NCBI RefSeq assembly: GCF_047495875.1
Contig: NC_092497.1
Coordinates: 78,523,749-78,587,748, forward strand
Reading direction: 5' to 3'
Length of the DNA: 64,000 bases
Source: Pithys albifrons albifrons
Taxonomy: Eukaryota; Chordata; Aves; Passeriformes; Thamnophilidae
This document shows positions 13,090-25,442 of this stretch, piece after piece. The stretch's first letter is position 1, and every line of letters starts with the position of its first letter. The translations under genes and the position numbers were made by a program. The notes beneath the pieces were generated by a model that was not told the origin of the DNA, did no database searches, and worked only from the letters and a program-made list of their open reading frames with translations.

Positions 13090-14384
13090 TGTCCTAGTTA
13101 CAGCAGTGGGGAGCAGGTTATCACTGTGTAGGTGTAAACAAAACTATATATTCTCTATGTAATTTCCAACGAACTGTTAATAATGGATCATTGGCAGCAG
13201 CTGCCCAGGGCATACCTGACCCCTCACGGGGTATTAAAGAACTCTGTGAGAAAGGGATGTTTTGCTTTCTTCACATCAATGACTCAGCTGTGACAACTCC
13301 CATCTGAGGAGTCATTAGCACCTTCACACCTAGCCTGAGAAGTCATGTCTGCTAATGGGCCATTAAAGATTCACAGAGAAAATCACCCATTGTGAAACTC
13401 CAGGCCCTGGGGGAGGTACTGGGCATTCCCATCTGAACCTGAGCATATATGTAGTAGTTTTGGCTTTAGTCAGCATAGGTCCCCATTTAGGCCTCAGTTT
13501 TTAGCAGGCCTCAAAGGTTGTGACACAGATTAGAGGGGACAGGTATCATCTGACTTAAGCAGCCATAGAGGTATTTCATATCATCTGACATCATCAGGAA
13601 GTGTCGGGGAGTATAACAAGCAAGGTGGGAGGAGTCTCGCTCTCTCTTCGGTCCATGCTTCTGACCAGGACGGTTCCCGCTCCCTGACTGCTGATATCAG
13701 GCCCTGCTGCCGGTCCCACGTCTGTTTAGCCGGGGACGTGAGCACATTCCTGTTAATTCCTCTTTCCCTCTTGCTGGGAGGTTTCCTCTGGGGAGGGGGT
13801 TTGGTTGGTTTGGAGTTTCACCTGTTAGCTGGGGCGACCTCGGTGAGCCTGTTGTTGTTTCCTGTCACTATGTGCTATTTCATATTCTGTGTTAAGCTCC
13901 CCTCTTCTCTGTATAAATATAAAAACCTCACTGTGTCTAAAGCCTCGTTTCTGCTGTTTTCCCTCACTCTCCTGCTCTGGGAGTGGACTTTTTGACTGGG
14001 TACCAGGCAGTTGGCATTTTGCCAGCTCAAACTATAACAATATATTATTTTGGGGCTTGGGGATTTCTGGTACCACTCATTGCATCAAGAGGAGGACCAG
14101 AACTTCAAAAGGACTGCAACTGCCACTCTTGACCAGACTGCAATCATCATCCTCAGCAACAGGTTTTCCTTTCTTTTTACTTTACACGACTGTGGCACTC
14201 AGTAGAGGGGCTAACAAACACCATTCTGTTATGCCTAGGTTATACATCTGTTTTTTGTGGGTTGAAACTAATATTTCTTTATATCATTGTATTTATTGTC
14301 ATTGTTTTAGTAAATTGTAACTGACTTATAATCTCTTTTGGGTTGGGTTCACTTCTCCTGCCAATTTACCTTTAAACCAGCACA
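13090..14384 (+). mobile_element. Solo LTR, family A, interrupted by a nested LTR
   Basis: The family-A LTR starts TGTCCTAG at 13090 and ends CCAGCACA at 14384, with a perfect 5-bp duplication GTGAC (13085-13089 and 14385-14389). The two halves, 13090-13449 and 14040-14384, align to the start and end of the uninterrupted family-A LTRs at 51460-52087 and 17668-18294. A family-B LTR sits between them. This copy is clearly more diverged than those two. Confidence 0.92.
13450..14039 (+). mobile_element. Solo LTR, family B, nested inside LTR A
   Basis: This 590-bp LTR starts TGTAGTAG and ends CTATAACA, with a 5-bp duplication ATATA (13445-13449 and 14040-14044). It is the same length as, and aligns with, the 5' LTR of the decayed provirus at 39554-40143, sharing words such as 'ttttggc', 'catctgacttaagca' and 'gcattttgccag'. 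Its insertion postdates the surrounding family-A LTR. The open frames inside are LTR sequence. Confidence 0.92.
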
Positions 14385-14409
14385 GTGACCCTGTGGAAAC
14401 ATATCGCCC

Positions 14410-15187
14410 TGTTGTAGTTTGGGATTATTTTGTAAATTCTCTCCCCTGCCACTAACTGCCCATGCCAGCAGTTAACAAAAGAAGTAGTTACTGCTGATCG
14501 CTTAGGTGGGGGCAGGTTGTCTCTCTGTTTTTTGGGGACTTTTTTTTCCATTCTTAGCTCGGCAGAACGCAGGAGCGGTGTGGCTGCCAAGGAGGGAAGC
14601 TGCTCTGCTGGCACCGCTGGGGCTTCTTGCTGAGATGCTGCTTTTCTCCTCACCATGGCTATTTCTCCTGGTTCCTGCATCCAGGGTCCCAGCCTCTGCT
14701 CACCACCGCCTGCACCGTCTCGGCCTGCCTGCCCTGGCTGGGGCAGTGACCTGGGAGAGTGAGGTTTGCAGCTGCTTTCCAGGACATGTGGCAGTTCCCC
14801 ACTTTCAGGTTTGTTTTTTTTTCTTCATTTGGGACAAGAGACACAGAGTTCATCTGGGAACTCACCCTGCTGCCAGCCAGGCTGTGACACTGATACTGCC
14901 ATAAGTATAACTCTTCTCCCAAAGGAAACTTGTTGTTGTGGAGATTGTTGTTTGTGGGGGTCGTTGATTTGTTTTGGGGTTTTTTTTTCTTCTTCTGTGG
15001 TGTTAGGGAAGTGGTTTGCTCTAGTTTGTTTATAGTTATACCTATACCTAATATATATTTATATATATATAGTAGTTAAGAACAGTTATCCTTCTTATAT
15101 TATAAGTTCCTCTTCTTAAATTTGATAAAGAGTGGCGTGATTATTGTGGAGAAGGCCCCCTTCCCCGCTTGTGGGTAAACCAAGACA
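14410..15187 (+). mobile_element. Probable solo LTR, family C
   Basis: This 778-bp interval starts TGTTGTAGTTT and ends AAACCAAGACA, which are near-inverted repeats of each other as expected for LTR ends. Flanking pentamers are CGCCC (14405-14409) and CGCCT (15188-15192), one mismatch apart. A GC-rich U3-like first half is followed by an AT-rich part with a TATA-like run at about 15050-15071. It begins about 20 bp past the end of the family-A LTR. The GC-rich open frames inside are not genes. Confidence 0.75.
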
Positions 15188-15192
15188 CGCCT

Positions 15193-17662
15193 TTCAGGTG
15201 CTTTGGGAGCATTTTTTTGCTCTTAGCATACATACGTGAAAGGTGTGAGTCAGAAACAGTCTCCTCCCCTTGTCTGAACAAGAATAAATCAGATTTATCT
15301 ATTTTAAGATGTGAAAAGAGGGTTTGTGAAGTGGGGAAAGTGTATCAGTGGGAGAACAACCCCCAGACTCAGGGAACATGTGTGTGATATAGTCCCTCTA
15401 ATGGATGGCATACAGTTTGCAAAAGCAGTGTGAATTGGTGCACTACCGGAGATGACTCCATGGGGTCCCCTTCCCTCTTCATTTTTTGCTGGTTTTCTTA
15501 TTTAATCCCTCCTGTTTAAGGAGGTTTTTTTTAAAACTCAGTTATCTAGAATTCTCTATTTCAGAACTGGTATACCTGTAAATTGCTTCCATTCTTTCAA
15601 CTTAACAAAATAGGCACAGAATTGAAAACAAAATGAACCAACCAAACAACCTAATCCAAACTTACTTACAAAAATCAAACAAATATCATGTAAACACTCA
15701 AAAAGCTTTGTGAAAAAATAAGTCCCCAATAATTATAACAGCAAAAAACTGTTAAGCTTTGTCTTTTAGGACAAGCATTTGACAATTTGCACAAAGAAAG
15801 TTCTTTTTAGAGATGTGTGTTAAACCTACCTCCTCCCTCCTCTACATGGTCTTCAATAGGTAGTAAATAAATTAATCAATGAAAATGCAATGAGATACGG
15901 AACCATCAAAACTAAAAAAAAAAACACAAAAAACCAAACCAACAACTTATTAAACTCTATTGAGGATGTAGTAAAACCAAATGTTTTGTGATATATAATA
16001 TAGTATATGCTATTTTTCTCTATAATTATGTATTAAATATATCATTTTTATAGTGTTAACATGAAGGATGTCTGATGAGACAAGGACAGTATTTTCAGAA
16101 TATCAATAAAATAGGTTTTAAGACTAAAACATTTTTTCCAAATACTGTAATACTGACATGCTTATTCTTTATCTTCCTCTGGTTATCAGACTATCATGTG
16201 TTTTGTTTTTTTTCCTAAAAACAGAGACTATTCTAAGGGTACCAAAGCTACAAACTCCAGAATTCTTATCACATAATTGAAAATGTAATCTATTTTCCAA
16301 ACTGTTGTTCATCCAACAGCACCTCTTTACCCCAAACAGAAATATTTTAATAGGTACATTAACAGATTACTTAAAATAATTAAAATCTTTGAAAATTATA
16401 ATGACTGTAAAAATCTTGCAATAAGACTGAGTTGAAATTAATAAATAAATGATATATCATTTGTTTGTTTCTTTATATCCATGTTTTATTGGCATCCATA
16501 TATATTAAGAAAATCAGTGCTTTATACAAGCTAAATAATCTTAATGTTCTTAGATACATTGATTGATTTTATGTATTTAGTTTTCATGCCTTTTTATGAA
16601 TTTTACTTAAAAATTACTGTCCTTTTTTACCTTTATTTGTGTATTACTGTGACCCATAATATTTCACGGAGGCTATAATTTTTACGTAAGTCAGCACTAT
16701 CCAAGATACTATTTTTGCCTTGTTGTTGTAAGGAAACAGAGCATATATGATCACCCTATTGATGTATTGGCCTTCAATACTTACATTCATATTTTTTAGC
16801 TTTTTGGACTGATTGTAAATAAATTTGAGAAGAAATCTAGGCAGCTACTCAAATACAACATTTGAGCATCTCTGGTCTTTGCTTTGGCATCTGTCTTCAT
16901 TGTACAAAGTGAAAAGGAAAACATAGTTCTTATATTTCTATATCCCTTATTTATAAGGCATATTATATCTGTTCTTAGGAGATGGTCTTGCAAGAACATA
17001 CTTGTTACTTAGTACCATGACAAATTGACCAGTGTAGCACTAAATCCCTTAAATTTATTTTGATTGATGTTAATTTAGTTTAAATTAAGTAAACACATAG
17101 TTTATTTTAATTCCATAGGCTATATGTATGTTAGCTTGTGAATAAAAACAGAATTTAAAGTAATTATCATATTTGGGTTCTCCATCCCCATTCTGCCAAT
17201 CTATTTAATTGCAGCTTTCGCCATTCTACTCATAGTTGACTTGTGAAATTTGAGGTAGTGCACTTTCAGAATTATGAGAAATAAAGCATTTAACTTACAG
17301 AAAATTGTAACACTGATTTTAAAAAACTCACTCGGTTTTTGTCACCTAATATCCATTTTATTTAAGACAATTTTGTTTCGTTGGTTAGTTTGTGGGATTT
17401 TTAATGCATAGTTCAGCAATGTTACATGTCTTTTGGGGGCTGTTCATGTTTTTCTCTTCATCTGTGGTAATATCTTCAAAGGTATTATGGAAGTTATACA
17501 CACAACTTGCTTTGAAAGTCCTGTTTCTGCTTTTCACATTGCTCTCCAGTATATGTTGAAAGTGGATGCTGAATTCTGATGCCCACTTTAATCTTCCTCC
17601 ACCCACCAGAGCAAATGCTGAAGCAGAATAAGTATTTTCCTTCCTGGGTCATTTGCCTATTC
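15193..17662. other. AT-rich DNA with no recognised gene
   Basis: Very AT-rich sequence in which no gene, RNA or repeat family was recognised. Confidence 0.5.
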
Positions 17663-17667
17663 AACGC

Positions 17668-18294
17668 TGTGCTGGTTTGAAGGTGAACCAGCAGGGGAAA
17701 TGAACTCACCACGAGAGAGATTATAAGTCAGACCTAAAATTTAATAATAATATTACAATAACAACACTGACACACAAGGGAGATTGCTTTCAACTCACAA
17801 AACCCCAGCAGTATAACCCAGTGTCCTGGGGCACAAACCCAAGGGGGTTTGTTTGCCCTTGTGCTGAGACCCCTGTGGTTCCCCCAAGCCCAGAGCAAAA
17901 GGAAAAGAAAAACCTGTTGGTGCAGGAGAGGGCTGTGGTCTGGGCGAGAGCAGTGATCTCCTCCTGTCAAGGTCCTGCTGCTACTCTGGATCCGACGAGA
18001 GGTTCCCGAGGTCTTCTTACCCACCACTTATGTACCCTCAGGGAGCACTCAGTCCCTCCCCCTGGGCGGGGACTCACACAATGGGTGATTAACTCTGGGA
18101 GCCAGGGGGTGTTGAGCTGTTGATGGCCCATTAGCAGCTCTGCCCCCTCAGGCTGGGTATGAAGGTGATAATGGCTCCCTGGGCAGCTGCTGCTAATGGC
18201 CCATTGACCTTGGGGAATGAATAGAGGGGGTAGAATACACAGCTTTGATCACCCCCACACAGGGTTAGCTGGTCCCTCCTGCTGAACTAGGACA
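17668..18294 (-). mobile_element. Solo LTR, family A, young copy on minus strand
   Basis: This 627-bp LTR reads TGTGCTGG to CTAGGACA on the plus strand, which is the reverse complement of TGTCCTAG to CCAGCACA. It has a perfect duplication AACGC (17663-17667 and 18295-18299). By eye it differs from the copy at 51460-52087 at roughly 18 positions, about 97% identity, so both are recent. The open frames on either strand here are LTR sequence. Confidence 0.95.
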
Positions 18295-18548
18295 AACGCT
18301 TTTAAGAATCCAAATCCAGTTACACAATATGCAACTCTCTACCTTTATAAACCATATTTTGACATCCAGAGATGCTGTTTATATGTAAGTTTTGGGGCTT
18401 TTTTGTTTGGGTTGGTTGTTTGGGGTTTTGTTTGGTTATGCTTTTTAAAGTGTTAATAAAGCTATATATTTTGTTGATTAAGAAAAAAACCCTAAATGTT
18501 AGAAACTTGCTTTTTTGTGAAAAAAAAAAAAAAAAGTAATCACTTATA

Positions 18549-18682
18549 GAAATCATAGAATCATAGAATCAATTGGGTTGGAAAAGACCTCCAAGATCAT
18601 CGAGTCCAACCCTTGGTCCAACTCCAGTCCATTTACTAGATCATGGCACCCAGCGCCACGTCCAGTCTGTGTTTAAAATCTG
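18549..18682 (-). repeat. CR1 LINE 3' end, short young copy
   Basis: The plus strand shows the reverse-complement tail (aatcatagaatcatagaatc) followed by the conserved CR1 3' UTR (gggttggaaaagacctcc, gatcatcgagtccaaccc) and the last ORF2 codons. It breaks off at about 18682. It is nearly identical to the 3' ends of the CR1 copies at 22490 and 30369, so it belongs to the same young subfamily, heavily 5'-truncated. Confidence 0.95.
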
Positions 18683-20134
18683 TTTACTGAAGCAGTTTCA
18701 AGTTGAGAATTAAATAGATAGAATCTGAATTTATATATAAAGAATGCTTAAATCTAGGTTTAGGTATCCCCTAGGCAATCAGATTTAAATTTCAGAAACC
18801 CAAGTAATTATTAAAACAATGTTAGATATAAATATTGAAAAGTGGGCACACAGTGTGCATCGATGTTCTTATTGCTAAATATTATCTTTATTTAGACAAT
18901 GTATATGACTAATAAAGTATTATGAAACAAAGGGAAATAAAAAACTTATTTTTTTAAATAAAATATTTAAAATTGAAATATCTTTTTCTAATGATAACCA
19001 GTAGTATGCTTTAGGAACTGATCATTAAAGAAATTGTGCATATTGGAACATCAGTGAATTTAAAGACATACATCTGTTACAGGGTGGATGACAATGACGT
19101 TGAATATCTGGACAACAAATGGAGTTTGTGACTTTTCTTTGGCATTGAAAACTTCACTGTGTGAAGCATAATTGGAATGTAGAGGGTGTGAACAAAAGAA
19201 TTTAAGAACTGAAAAAAATGTAAGTTTTCAGATGAATCTGAAGTTTGTGAGGTAGCTTTCAGCTGCCAAAAGAGACCATGCAGCCCTGAAGGCTGCTTCT
19301 TATCCTTGTCAGATAAATATTTCAGTAGAGGGTCAGGTAGAAAATCATAAATCCGCACCACTCCCTTGCCTCTGCATCTTCTAATCTGCATTGTTTTGTC
19401 TCACCATGCACACGAATCTTTACCTAGACTTTCCACTCATTCAACAGATAATGCAAGAATAACAATGTCCAAAGTCCTACTGAAGGTATGTTATAATGAG
19501 CATTCCTAAAATCACGTGTATGGCCTTGCAGTTGCTTTGTCTCTGACTTGATTTGTTCATCTCAGTACATCTTTGGTTTATTCTCTAATCTCTCAGCCTG
19601 GGAGGATTTACCTTCCAGAGACTATCCTTCCCAGACTGTACAGGGTAATCAAAGGAAAGAGAAGACTCTCATCTCCTGTTTGGACCTCTGTCTGGCACAG
19701 ACTTTTATCTTTTACCCTGAATTTGACAGCAAAGGTTGCAACATAAATTTCAAATTTTTATCCTTCTCTCCTAATGCTAGTACTCTGCCACATTTTTATT
19801 TTCCTAACCTTATTAATTCTTTTTTTTTTTGTTTGGACCAATCCTATAAATTATTATTTCTTGACAGTTTCTATACCACTGACAATCTCACAAGCAATAC
19901 ACCTTTTTTCCTATTCTTTATTTGCCTCTTCCCCACTGGAAAAAAAAAAAGTAATCCTGACATTCTTTCATGAACTGTGTCAGTATTTCAGCTGAGAATA
20001 TATGCAATTATATACACAGATAAAAATAAATTGTTTAGCATTGTGTGATGTTAACATTCTGGATTTATCAAGTCATATTTAATAGAATAGCCCCTGAAGA
20101 ATAAAACTGAATTTCATAGGACACAAAAGATAAT
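18683..20134. other. AT-rich DNA with no recognised gene
   Basis: No repeat or gene was recognised. The longest open frame (19548-19973) is pyrimidine-rich, has no domain I recognise, and is most likely chance. Confidence 0.45.
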
Positions 20135-20294
20135 TGTCTCAGTTTAAAAGAAACTAAGATGTGTATCTGGACTAGGAAGTGGGCTTCTTCCCAACAACCA
20201 CCACAACTTTTGAAATTAAGAGACACTAACCAGAAAATGTATAGAACAGGATAACAGTTCTTTACTACAAATATATATACATGTATATATAGAT

Positions 20295-20370
<76 letters not shown>

Positions 20371-21115
20371 CCAAAAATAGGACAGAACAAACACCAACAC
20401 CGCAACCAAAACTTTCAAAGTAATCAAGTCCTATCTCTGTCCCTTCAGTGCAGTTTTAATGACAGACAGCAGGAGGCAATGCTGCTCCTTGGGAAGCAAC
20501 GGCTGCAATGACTCACTCGCTCCGGTGAGGCGAAGACACCAACCAGGGAGAAGCTCTGGCTCCAAAACTCATGTGGCAATTGCGACCGCAGGGATGGGCT
20601 GAAACCTCTTCCACAGGCAATGCAAAGACCCTGTCCTACCATACTTAGTCTGAAAAAGCATTGCGGGGAGTGGCGGGAGGGGGACAGCAACCCCTCTGGC
20701 AGATGGTGTCGGCCCCTTGAGGAGCCTGCAGTGAATCCACGAAGCAGTGACTGTTCCCTCCAAAGAATGGCATAGGGTGCAACAAGCTGGGGGGCAAGTC
20801 AGAAAAAAGATCCCCTCCCAGTGTTTCCATGAGCCCAACAAGTGGTGGCTGGCACCCATGCAGACTGAGGAGTGAAGTGTGGCCAGCATTAGGAAAAACT
20901 TCTGATCCCCAGTCCCCCAATCCTTCCCCAGCCATCATATTGAAATGCAAAGCCATAAGCCATCCCTTTGTTTAGGCTTTTATACAGTTAGCTAGTTCTG
21001 GGAGCAGGTAGTGAGGGGCTGGGCTTCAGCAAGCCATCTCGTCCTGTCTCTTGAACTCCAAACGAATGTGTAGGTAAAGGAGAGGGGAAAAAATTCCATG
21101 AAAGATTTTGAAACT
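20135..21115 (-). mobile_element. Probable solo LTR, family I, carrying a microsatellite
   Basis: On the minus strand this block has a TATA box TATAAAAG (20977-20984), then a GC-rich R region, an ATTAAA signal (20455-20460), an AT-rich U5, and an end in AAACTGAGACA at 20135. The pentamer ATAAT flanks the end (20130-20134) and recurs at 21116-21120, giving a tentative duplication. The 5' terminus is not a clean TG, so that boundary is uncertain. Its U5 resembles that of LTR C. Confidence 0.6.
20297..20369. repeat. (AGAT)n microsatellite
   Basis: An uninterrupted tetranucleotide run of about 18 units lies within the AT-rich U5-like part of the LTR at 20135-21115. It probably grew from a short TATAGATA stretch native to that LTR. 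The open frame of repeated Leu-Ser-Ile-Tyr codons on the minus strand is a product of the microsatellite. Confidence 0.97.
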
Positions 21116-21589
21116 ATAATAATATATAAATGCCATTTCAGAACTTTTTCTAAAACCAAGTTCTATTTTAAAACCCAAATAACTTTGGTTTTTACACTGA
21201 TTCCAGAAGATATTGCGGCAAGGAGAAATTGTTTAGCTTAAGGTCCTATGACTCAAAATATTTTTTCATTCTCTTTCCTCTCAAATCCTGATGTTGATAT
21301 AAAGCTCTTGTGTTGTTAATTAAAAGATAAAAACTTACAAAGTATTATAAAGTAGCTGAAGACAAAAAAAAAACCTCCAAAAACCAAAACAAAATAAACC
21401 TTTTTGAAGGATTATGTGCAAAAATAGCTTTCAGAAGTAGAAGGTAGTTATGGTCAACCCTTGTAACAGTTTATCACATTACTGTTTGAAGATCCTTTTT
21501 TTCTGCAGAAAAATATTTTTATTAAACCCTCTGAGAGTACCATGTATACTACTAATAATAGCATTGTTGTGCTGCTTTCATCTTAAGTA

Positions 21590-22150
21590 GACTTAGTTTT
21601 CTTCACTGTAGCTAGTATTGTGGCTATGTTTTGGATTTTTGCTCAACGCTGTGTTGGTGATGTAGAGATGTTTCTGTCATTGCTAAGCAGTACTTACAAA
21701 TGGCCAAGGACTTTCTGCTATTCCTACTGCCTTGCCAGTGAGTGAGTGGGGATTGCACAAGAAGTTCTGAGGGAACAGATCCAGAATAGCTGACCCAAAC
21801 TAGCCAGTGGGATATTCCATAAAGTAACCTACTCCACATATAAAGCTGAGGGAATAAGAAGGAAGAGAAGGATGTTCAGAGTTATGACTCTTGTCTTCCC
21901 CAGTACCCATGACTCATGATGTAGCCCTGTTTTCATGAGGGTGGCTGAACACTTGCCTGCTGATGGGAACAGATGAAAATTTCTTGTTTTGCTTTGCTTG
22001 TGTGTGTGGCTTTTTCTTTACCTACTAAACTTTATTTACCTCGACTGAGTTTTCTCATTTTCTCTCCCAATTCTCTCCCCCAAACCACTCTGGGATAGTG
22101 AGCAAGCAACTGTGTAGGGCTTAGTTGCTGGCTGAAGTTAAATAATGAAA
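21590..22150 (+). mobile_element. ERVL-type LTR, decayed
   Basis: The interval holds recognisable blocks of a common avian ERVL-type LTR. They are a U3 word 'ctgacccaaact', a TATA box TATAAA (21839-21844), the R region 'cttgttttgctttgcttg', a 'ctaaac' polyadenylation-like word (about 22026), and the U5 word 'gttgctggctgaagttaaa' near the 3' end. Both termini are degraded, no duplication was found, and the start is approximate. Confidence 0.7.
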
Positions 22151-22489
22151 ATCACATAACAGTGTCATCCAGTAACTATATCATAGTCATGCTAGTTTTC
22201 ACTTGAGCAATTACAGACTAATTGAGCTGATCAAATAAGCTTTACCATTAAACATCATGGTCTTTTCTCCAAGCTCCCAGCCACACTTCATTTTTCTACT
22301 GGCATTATGTAAAGACCCAGAAAAAATTGTGATGAATTGCCACTCATAATATTCTGCTTAATCCAGAGAGACTAAAGAGAGTGAGAAAGCTGTCAGAGTG
22401 ATTCTTTACTTCATGAAAAGTAGCAAACACTCACTCTGCTCAATCTATTTCCTATGAAAGGAATTATGAGATGAAATATTAAGAGCTAA
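22151..22489. other. Non-coding DNA with nothing recognised
   Basis: A short AT-rich interval between the ERVL-type LTR and the CR1 tail. No features were seen. Confidence 0.5.
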
Positions 22490-22582
22490 TAGAATAGAAT
22501 CATAGAATCATAGAATTGATTGGGTTGGAAAAGACCTCCAAGATCATCGAGTCCAACCCTTGGTCCAACTCCAGTCCATTTA

Positions 22583-25425
22583 CTAGATCATGGCACTCAG
22601 CGCCACGTCCAATCTGCGTTTAAAAATCTCTAGGGATGGGGAATCCACCACCTCTCCGGGCAGCCCATTCCAATGCCTGAGCACTCTCTCTGGAAAGAAT
22701 TTTTTTCTGATCTCCAACTTAAACTTCCCCTGGCAGAACTTAAGCCCATCATGCCCCCTTGTCCTATTGCTGAGTGCCTGGGAGAAGAGACCAGCCCCCA
22801 CCTGGCTAGAACTTCCCTTCAGGTAGTTATAGACAGTGATGAGGTCACCTCTGTGCCTCCTCTTCTCCAGGCTAAACAACCCCAGCTCCCTCAGCCTCTC
22901 CCCATAGGGCTTGTGCTCCAGTCCCTTCACCAGCCTTGTTGCTCTTCTCTGGACCCGCTCCAGCACCTCAATATCCTTTCTGAACTGAGGGGCCCAGAAC
23001 TGAACACAACACTCAAGGTGTGGCCTCACCAATGCAGAGTACAGGGGAAGGATCACTTCCCTGGTCCTGCTGGCCACGCTATTTTTGATACAGGACAGGA
23101 TCCCATTGGCCTTCTTGGCCACCTGAGCACACTGTTGGCTCATGTTGAGCTTCCTGTCAATTAGTACCCCAAGGTCCCTTTCTGCCTGGCTGCTCTCCAG
23201 CCACTCTGTGCCCAGCCTGTAGCGCTGCAGGGGGTTGTTGTGGCCAAAGTGCAGGACCCAGCACTTGGCCTTGTTGAACTTCATCCCATTGGAATCAGCC
23301 CATCTCTCAAGTCTCTCCAGATCCCTCTGCAGAGCCCTCCTGCCTTCCAGCAGGTCGACACTACCTCCCAACTTGGTGTCATCAGCAAATTTGCTGATGA
23401 TGGACTCAATCCACTCATCTAAATCATCAATAAAGATGTTAAACAGGACTGGACCCAACACAGACCCCTGGGGAACACCACTGGTGACCGGCCGCCAGCT
23501 GGATGCAGCTCCATTCAACAGCACTCTCTGGGCCCGACCCTCCAGCCAACTCTTAATCCAGGAGAGGGTACACGTGTCCAGGCCATGGACAACCAGCTTT
23601 TCCAGGAGTATATTATGGGAGACAGTGTCAAAGGCCTTGCTGAAGTCGAGACAGACACATCCACAGCCTTCCCCACATCCACCAGGTGGGTGACCTGATT
23701 GTAAAAAGAGATCAGGTTGGTCAGACAGGACCTGCCCCTCCTAAACCCATGCTGGCTGGGTCTAATCCCTTGTCCACCCTGAAGGTGCTGTGTGATTGCA
23801 CTCAGGATGAACTGCTCCATAACCCTGCCAGGCACGGAGGTCAATCTGACAGGCCTGTAGTTGCCAGGGTCCTGCTTGCAGCCCTTTTTGTGGATTGGGG
23901 TGACATTGGCCAACCTCCAATCATCTGGGACCTCCCCAGAGAGCCAGGACTGTTGGAAGATGATGGAGAGTGGTTTGGCAAGCTCTTCTGCCAGCTCCCT
24001 CATCACCCTGAGATGGATCCCATCTGGTCCCATAGACTTGTTAGGATCCACCTGGCTCAGTAAGTCACTAACTATACCCTTCTGGAATACAGGAGGGCTA
24101 TTCAGCTCCCTCTCCCTGTCTACCAGCTCCAGAGGCCAGTTGTCTTGAGGGCCACCTGTCTTACTGGTGAAAACTGAGGCAAAGTAGGTGTTAAGTACCT
24201 CAGCCTTCTCCTCATCTTCTTTAACTATATTTCCCTCCAAGTCCAACAGAGAATGGAGGTTTTCCTTGTCCCTCCTTTTGTTAATAATGTATTTATAAAA
24301 GGACTTTTTGTTATCCCTAACTGAAATAGCCAAATTTACTTCAAATTCCACTTTTCTTTCCCTAATTTTTTTCCTGCATGACCCAGCTCTATCTGTAAAT
24401 TCTTCGTAAGTAGCCAGCCCTTTTTACCATAGTCTGGAAACTTTCTTTTTATCCCTGATTTCTTTCAGAATCTCCCTATTTAACCAAGCTGGCCGTCTTC
24501 CCCTCCGACGGGTCTTTCAGCACACTGGTTTAGCCTGTTGCTGTACACTCAAAATTTCCTTCTTAAAACATGTCCATCCCTCCTGGACCCCCTTGCCTTT
24601 AAGGGTTGTTTCCCAGGGTATGCTCTGAATCAGTTTTTTGAATAGGCCAAAATCTGCTCTCTGGAAGTCCAAAGTAGAGGTTTTAATAGTGGCTCTCCTT
24701 ATATCCCTGAGGACTGAAAATTCTATTATTTCATGGTCACTGTGCCCCAGGCGGCCTCCAACCACTACATCATCTACCAGCCCCTCTCTGTTTGTAAACA
24801 GTAGGTCTAGTGGGGCCTTACCCCTGGTAGGCTCATTTACCAGCTGATGAAGGAAATTGTCCTCTATACACTCCAGGAACCTCCTTGACTGCCTCTTCTC
24901 TGCAGTATGAAGCTCCCAGCGGATATCTGGCAGGTTAAAGTCACCCACAAGAACAAGGGCTGGAGATTTTGAGACATCCACCAGCTGCTTGTAGAATAAT
25001 TCATCTCCTTCATCATCCTGGTTGGGTGGTCTGTAACAGACACCCACAAGGGTGTCAGCCTTGTTGGCCTTCCCCCTGATTCTGGTCCAGAGGCACTCAA
25101 CCTTGTCACTGTTGACCTCAACTTCAACAGAGTCAAGAGACTCTCTAACATATAAAGCCACCCCTCCACCTCTCCTATCCTGCCTGTCCTTTCTGAAGAG
25201 CTTGTAGCCCTCCATAGCAGCACTCCAGTCATGTGAGTCATCCCACCACGTTTCTGTGACAGCAACTATGTCATAGTTTTCCTGCTGCACTATGGCTTCC
25301 AGCTTCTCTTGTTTGTTTCCCATACTGTGTGCATTGGTGTACATGCACTTCAGCTGGGCCATTGATTTCATTCTGAACTCGGGCTCTAGGCCCTTAGGCC
25401 TATCTCTGGAGAGCCCAGTTGCCAT
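22583..25425 (-). pseudogene. CR1 ORF2, endonuclease-reverse transcriptase, lightly broken
   Basis: ORF2 follows ORF1 closely; the first ATG in frame is at 25425. The N-terminal APE-type endonuclease shows TETWWD, VGDFNLPDI and GHSDH, which make up its catalytic motifs. An in-frame TGA (24514-24516) and a TAA near 24430 interrupt the linker. The reverse transcriptase follows ([25 protein letters not shown], and the catalytic FADD at about 23380). A short deletion near 23645, just before the first catalytic Asp block, shifts the frame. The C-terminal domain then runs uninterrupted to the stop. The protein would be inactive, but only a few lesions separate it from intact. Confidence 0.93.
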
Positions 25426-25442
25426 CCCTTCCCCCTTCAAAC

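Noticed and set aside
13738..14320. Hydrophobic open frames of 85 and 143 codons
   Set aside because: They lie within the family-B and family-A LTRs, cross the nested-element junction, and contain no domain.
14506..15035. Overlapping open frames up to 132 codons on both strands
   Set aside because: They fall in the GC-rich U3-like half of LTR C; open frames on both strands reflect composition.
19548..19973. 141-codon open frame
   Set aside because: Pyrimidine-rich sequence that translates to Phe, Leu and Ser-rich protein without a recognisable domain, start context or splice pattern.
20281..20369. Possible CRISPR-like or spaced repeat array
   Set aside because: The repeats are contiguous tetranucleotides without spacers, and the DNA is clearly avian.
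20068..20427. Minus-strand frame with repeated Leu-Ser-Ile-Tyr
   Set aside because: Translation of the AGAT microsatellite.
22590..24148. Several plus-strand open frames up to 163 codons
   Set aside because: They are antisense shadows of CR1 ORF2, and one recurs opposite the second CR1 at 29689-30180.
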